Shown here: piece by piece, positions 61,182 to 64,000 of the stretch
How the letters are laid out: the number at the start of each line of letters is the position of its first letter
How positions within the stretch are numbered: position 1 is the stretch's first letter
Source of the DNA: DATFVA01 sp963811905
GTDB lineage: Bacteria; Bacteroidota; Ignavibacteria; Ignavibacteriales; Ignavibacteriaceae
DNA: 64,000 bases
NCBI GenBank assembly: GCA_963811905.1
Contig: CAWETK010000015.1
Coordinates: forward strand, 1-64,000
Direction: 5' to 3'
Translations under genes and position numbers: made by a program
Notes under the pieces: generated by a model
The model's database searches: none
Told to the model about the DNA's origin: nothing
The model's input: only the letters and a program-made list of their open reading frames with translations

Positions 61182-62051
61182 TTATTTCAGCTGTATTTTC
61201 GGTTCCTCCTGCCTTTTCTCAGCCTCTTTATTAAGGTAATATTTTTCAAAATGTTTTTTAACCAGTGTAAAAGCTTCGTCAACGTTATTGCAGAAGGAAA
61301 AGAGGTTCATATCTGCGGGACTTATTACCGCATTTGCAATAAGAGCATCAAAATTTATTATACTCTTCCAGTATTTTTCATCATAAACGATCAGCTGCAT
61401 TTTCTTTTTTATTTTATCAGTCTGTATGAGTGTTACAATTTCAAAGAATTCGTCCATAGTTCCAAAACCGCCCGGGAAGACAATAAGGGCTTTTGCAAGG
61501 TAAGCGAACCAGAATTTTCTCATAAAAAAATAATGAAACTCGAATCTGAGGTCGGGGCTGACATACTTATTGACGAATTGTTCAAACGGGATACTTATAT
61601 TTAACCCCACTGAATATCCGCCGGCAAGTTTTGCACCTTTGTTAGCGGCTTCCATTATACCGGGTCCTCCGCCGGTACAAATAATAAATCGATTTCCTGA
61701 AGTATCAAGGTTGAGCGACCACTCGGTTAACCTTCTGGATAGTTCTACTGCATCCTCATAATAGCGGGACATCCTGACCATATGCTGAGCATTTCTCAGA
61801 GCCTGAGCCAGTTTTTCATTTGTTGTATCCTTAGGGTTAATTGTTTTGAACCGGTTAAGAGCAGTCACAGATTTTTTCTTCGACATAAGTCTTGCTGAGC
61901 CGAAAAATACAATAGTATCAACTATTTTGTGCTTTCTGAATTTAGTCTGCGGTTCGAGGAATTCTGAAAGGATCCTCAATATCCTCGCGTCGGATGAATT
62001 TAAGAAATCGAGATTTTCATAAGCTTTCCTGATTGTTTTGGTTTTAGCCAT
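61182..62051 (-). CDS. LOG family protein (TIGR00730 Rossmann fold)
   Basis: A 289-residue member of the LOG (cytokinin-activating/nucleotide 5'-monophosphate nucleosidase) family. The nucleotide motifs are GGGPGIMEAANKGA and PGGFGTMDEFFE, spaced as usual. The N-terminal 60 residues are extra compared with plant LOG enzymes. Members release nucleobases from AMP-like nucleotides, but bacterial homologs such as PpnN act on several. Cytoplasmic. Stand-alone gene. Confidence 0.92.
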   Translation of the reverse strand: MAKTKTIRKAYENLDFLNSSDARILRILSEFLEPQTKFRKHKIVDTIVFFGSARLMSKKKSVTALNRFKTINPKDTTNEKLAQALRNAQHMVRMSRYYEDAVELSRRLTEWSLNLDTSGNRFIICTGGGPGIMEAANKGAKLAGGYSVGLNISIPFEQFVNKYVSPDLRFEFHYFFMRKFWFAYLAKALIVFPGGFGTMDEFFEIVTLIQTDKIKKKMQLIVYDEKYWKSIINFDALIANAVISPADMNLFSFCNNVDEAFTLVKKHFEKYYLNKEAEKRQEEPKIQLK

Positions 62052-62232
62052 ATCTGCCTTAAAAAATATTTTGAAAGTGAACTTAGTTTGCCTTTTAATT
62101 AATATTAAATTACTTCATTTTTACAATAAAAAAATAAGGATGAAATTAAAAATCTATTAAATCCCTTTTACGATCATAAAAATAATATTACCTGTTAATT
62201 AAACAAATTCAGATTAAGCTAGATTTATAAGG

Positions 62233-63486
62233 ATGGGCATGACTAAGCGTACGATATTTGTTCTGTTACTTTTTGTCTCCACTGCATTTTCTTCGACTAA
62301 AGAGGAAGTAGCGCACAGGATCCACGAGATACTCCTGAAGCTTCCTCCATCTACTCACGCGGCGGTACTGGTCTTTAATCCCTTAACCCAGGATACCATA
62401 TTCGCACTTAATCCCGCCGAACCAATGATCCCTGCTTCGAATACAAAATTATTTACGACAGCTACGGCACTCTCAGTACTGGGAGGTGATTTTGTTTTAA
62501 AGACTTCACTGCTTACAGATGATCAGAATATAAAAGATGGTTCTATTGATGGTAATCTTTATATCAAGGGGTACGGGAATTCCGAGTTCTCACAGGAAGA
62601 CCTTGAGAAGTGTGTAGATGATCTGAAGAAAAAGGGCATACAAAAAATTACAGGAAATATAATCGGCGACGACAGTTATTTCGATGATGTATATACCAGG
62701 GATGACTGGATAAGAGATGAAGTTGCAAATGTTAAGCTCCCCCCTATTTCTGCTCTTGTTCTGGACAGGAACAGAAAAGTTATTTTCAAAAAAAGAGGCA
62801 GAAGGACACGCCGTTATCTTATTAACGTCATAAACCCTCCTCTTAATGCGGCAGAATCGTTAAGAGACGAGCTCATAAACCGGGGCATTGAGGTAAAGCT
62901 GCAGGCAAAAGAAGGGATAACGCCGGGTGAGGCAAAAGAGCTGACAAGCTCAGGCATTGTTCTTAAGAATCTTTTACAGGATATAAATAAACACAGTGAT
63001 AATTTCCTGGCGGAATGTTTATTTAAAACACTGGGAGCTGAAACCAGCGGAGAACAGGGCAATGCATTCTATTCCACACAGGCTATCCTCTCTTTTATAA
63101 AAGACAACGGAATATACTCTGACGGATCTTCTATAGTCGATGGTTCGGGCATCTCACGCTTTGATCAGATAACGGTAGGGGCTCTCACTGGCGTGCTTGA
63201 GAAAATGTACTTCGACCTGGCACACTTCGATGATTTTTATAACTCATTAAGTATTGCAAGTGTTGACGGAACTTTAAGACATAGAATGGAAGGTACCCGT
63301 GCGGAGAATAATTTCCATGGGAAAACAGGAACCCTGAACGGCGTATCTTCTTTATCAGGGTACCTGACAACCGCAGCAGGCGACGATTTAGTAATCAGTA
63401 TTATTTTTGAGTTTGATAAAAAAGGAGCACGGTTCCATAGAAATGTTCAGGATGATATTATTACTCTGCTTGCAGGATGGCAATAA
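62233..63486 (+). CDS. dacB: D-alanyl-D-alanine carboxypeptidase/endopeptidase (PBP4 type)
   Basis: Periplasmic S13 penicillin-binding protein that trims peptide crosslinks in peptidoglycan. An N-terminal signal is visible (TIFVLLLFVSTAFS). Active site Ser in PASNTKLFTT (S-x2-K), then S-x-N region in DGSGISRFDQ, and K-T-G in HGKTGTLNGVSSLSGYL. 417 residues, shorter than E. coli PBP4, as is common in this phylum. A second ATG two codons on (62239) lies nearer the AAGG, so the start is uncertain by two residues. Own terminator follows. Confidence 0.94.
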   Translation: MGMTKRTIFVLLLFVSTAFSSTKEEVAHRIHEILLKLPPSTHAAVLVFNPLTQDTIFALNPAEPMIPASNTKLFTTATALSVLGGDFVLKTSLLTDDQNIKDGSIDGNLYIKGYGNSEFSQEDLEKCVDDLKKKGIQKITGNIIGDDSYFDDVYTRDDWIRDEVANVKLPPISALVLDRNRKVIFKKRGRRTRRYLINVINPPLNAAESLRDELINRGIEVKLQAKEGITPGEAKELTSSGIVLKNLLQDINKHSDNFLAECLFKTLGAETSGEQGNAFYSTQAILSFIKDNGIYSDGSSIVDGSGISRFDQITVGALTGVLEKMYFDLAHFDDFYNSLSIASVDGTLRHRMEGTRAENNFHGKTGTLNGVSSLSGYLTTAAGDDLVISIIFEFDKKGARFHRNVQDDIITLLAGWQ

Positions 63487-63517
63487 AAAAGCCCCGTTAA
63501 AAACAGGGCTTTTAATT
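63487..63517. terminator. bidirectional intrinsic terminator
   Basis: Arms AAAAGCCC (63487-63494) and GGGCTTTT (63506-63513), then TTAATTT on the plus strand and TTTTTTATTG on the minus. Serves the dacB and secG transcripts, which converge here. Confidence 0.88.
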
Positions 63518-63534
63518 TCATATTACTTATAATA

Positions 63535-63903
63535 TCATTTATTCTGAGGATTCTGATTTCCCTGGGTAGGGACATTAGGAGTCTGCTGCGGAGGCAAGCT
63601 TGGTGACTGGGGAACATTCTGCTGTCCCGATTTCTGAATTATACTATCACGCTGCTCGGTTGTTGACTGTCCAGGAAGAAAAAACAAATTTATTGCGATT
63701 GTCAGAACTGCAAGGGAGCCTGCAAGCCACCAGGAAGCCTTACTTAAAAAATCTGCCGTTCTTCTTGTACCAAACATAGTACCCATTCCGCCTGCACCTC
63801 CGAAAGTACCAGCCAAACCGCCGCCTTTACTCGACTGCATCAGAACAATGACTATCAGTAATACTGCTATTATTGTTGTTATAACGATCAATGTTGCATA
63901 CAT
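63535..63903 (-). CDS. secG: preprotein translocase subunit SecG
   Basis: Membrane component of the SecYEG channel. 122 residues from the ATG at 63903, which has GGAGAAAG 4 bases upstream. Two transmembrane helices (about 3-22 and 55-73) flank the conserved QSSKGGGLAGTFGGAGG loop. The C-terminus after about 80 is a Gln/Pro/Asn-rich tail. A frame opening 51 bases earlier would translate the 3' end of the tRNA gene and is rejected. It lies 21 bases after tRNA-Met and may share its promoter. Confidence 0.93.
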   Translation of the reverse strand: MYATLIVITTIIAVLLIVIVLMQSSKGGGLAGTFGGAGGMGTMFGTRRTADFLSKASWWLAGSLAVLTIAINLFFLPGQSTTEQRDSIIQKSGQQNVPQSPSLPPQQTPNVPTQGNQNPQNK

Positions 63904-63924
63904 AATTCTTTCTCCGTTTATTCG

Positions 63925-63998
63925 TAGCGGGGGAGGGATTCGAACCCCCGACACGTGGATTATGATTCCACTGCTCTAACCGACTGAGCTACCCCGCC
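63925..63998 (-). tRNA. tRNA-Met (anticodon CAT, elongator type)
   Basis: On the minus strand: acceptor GGCGGGG pairs with CCCCGCT with a G-U closing pair, D arm GCTC/GAGC, anticodon stem GTGGA/TCCAC with loop ATCATAA (anticodon CAT), T arm GGGGG/CCCTC with loop TTCGAAT and A discriminator. The elongator type is preferred over the lysidine-modified tRNA-Ile2 on acceptor and D-arm features, but that distinction is not certain from sequence alone. CCA is not encoded. Its 5' end is 2 bases from the window edge. Confidence 0.93.
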
Positions 63999-64000
63999 AA

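Noticed and set aside
63904..63954. Longer secG start 17 codons upstream
   Set aside because: It would translate the 3' end of the tRNA-Met gene; the internal ATG with GGAGAAAG fits SecG length.
1..64000. CRISPR arrays or defence system
   Set aside because: No regularly spaced direct repeats with unique spacers and no cas-like product was seen; the AlbA-domain protein alone is not evidence of defence.

Overview
The window looks like chromosomal DNA from an Ignavibacteria-type bacterium (Ignavibacteriota, in the Bacteroidota/Chlorobi assemblage). This rests on gene content, not on a marker phylogeny. A secreted M1 aminopeptidase ends in a type IX secretion (T9SS) sorting domain with the motif NYPNPFNPSTTIRYEIP. 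There is a PorW/SprE-like TPR protein, and DUF2723, DUF4837, DUF2461 and DUF5683 proteins, a Chlorobium-type ferredoxin pair, the tRNA-Met sequence, and several TTG or GTG starts. The base composition is moderately AT-rich. There are no rRNA genes, phage, transposase or CRISPR array.

Layout. 1-4.5 kb: tRNA-Asp, a phosphofructokinase, a MORN-repeat lipoprotein, and two gene-poor stretches full of degenerate dispersed repeats. 4.5-11.6 kb: nine minus-strand genes with tiny gaps or overlaps, read era, EamA, acyP, ispF, dedA, lnt, ltaE, thioesterase, exonuclease. 11.7-16.8 kb: YbjQ, an ECF sigma/anti-sigma pair, a polypurine tract, trxB, queG and a Rieske protein. 16.8-19 kb: a twice-frameshifted metallo-beta-lactamase-fold gene and two ferredoxin paralogs. 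One ferredoxin has a 3' region carrying five CAGGGGAG repeats and an intrinsic terminator. 19.1-24.1 kb: TPM and LemA proteins, an overlapping trio (exported YidD-like protein plus two TPR/DUF5683 paralogs) and an acyl-CoA dehydrogenase. 24.3-26.1 kb: two rRNA/tRNA methyltransferase genes on the plus strand.

26.1-33.5 kb: AlbA-domain protein, mtgA, PorW/SprE-like TPR protein, PII protein and secA. 33.8-39.8 kb: a small exported protein, an SDR enzyme, glnE and a DUF2723 membrane protein. 39.8-47.9 kb: a long minus-strand block read greA, ribD, ribE, tilS, hpt, ftsH, a polyprenol-kinase-like protein and DUF4837. 48.4-54.8 kb: a minus-strand block read TPMT-like methyltransferase, CYTH protein, AddB-like nuclease and M1 peptidase, with 1-17 bp overlaps. 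54.8-64 kb: beta-barrel protein, DUF2461, thioredoxin-like protein, M14 peptidase, a second ECF sigma/anti-sigma pair, UspA, a zinc-ribbon/Tudor-like protein, rpsU, a LOG-family protein, a PBP4-type carboxypeptidase, secG and tRNA-Met.

Most genes are housekeeping. Envelope biogenesis is well represented: SecA, SecG, Lnt, MtgA, PBP4, FtsH, the YidD-like trio and T9SS parts. Nitrogen signalling is represented by PII and GlnE. The least explained signals are non-coding: (i) a small hairpin repeat family whose stems differ between copies by compensating changes and which sits just past stop codons; (ii) the five-fold CAGGGGAG element; (iii) perfect palindromes upstream of greA and of the small exported protein. 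None of these was checked by a search.
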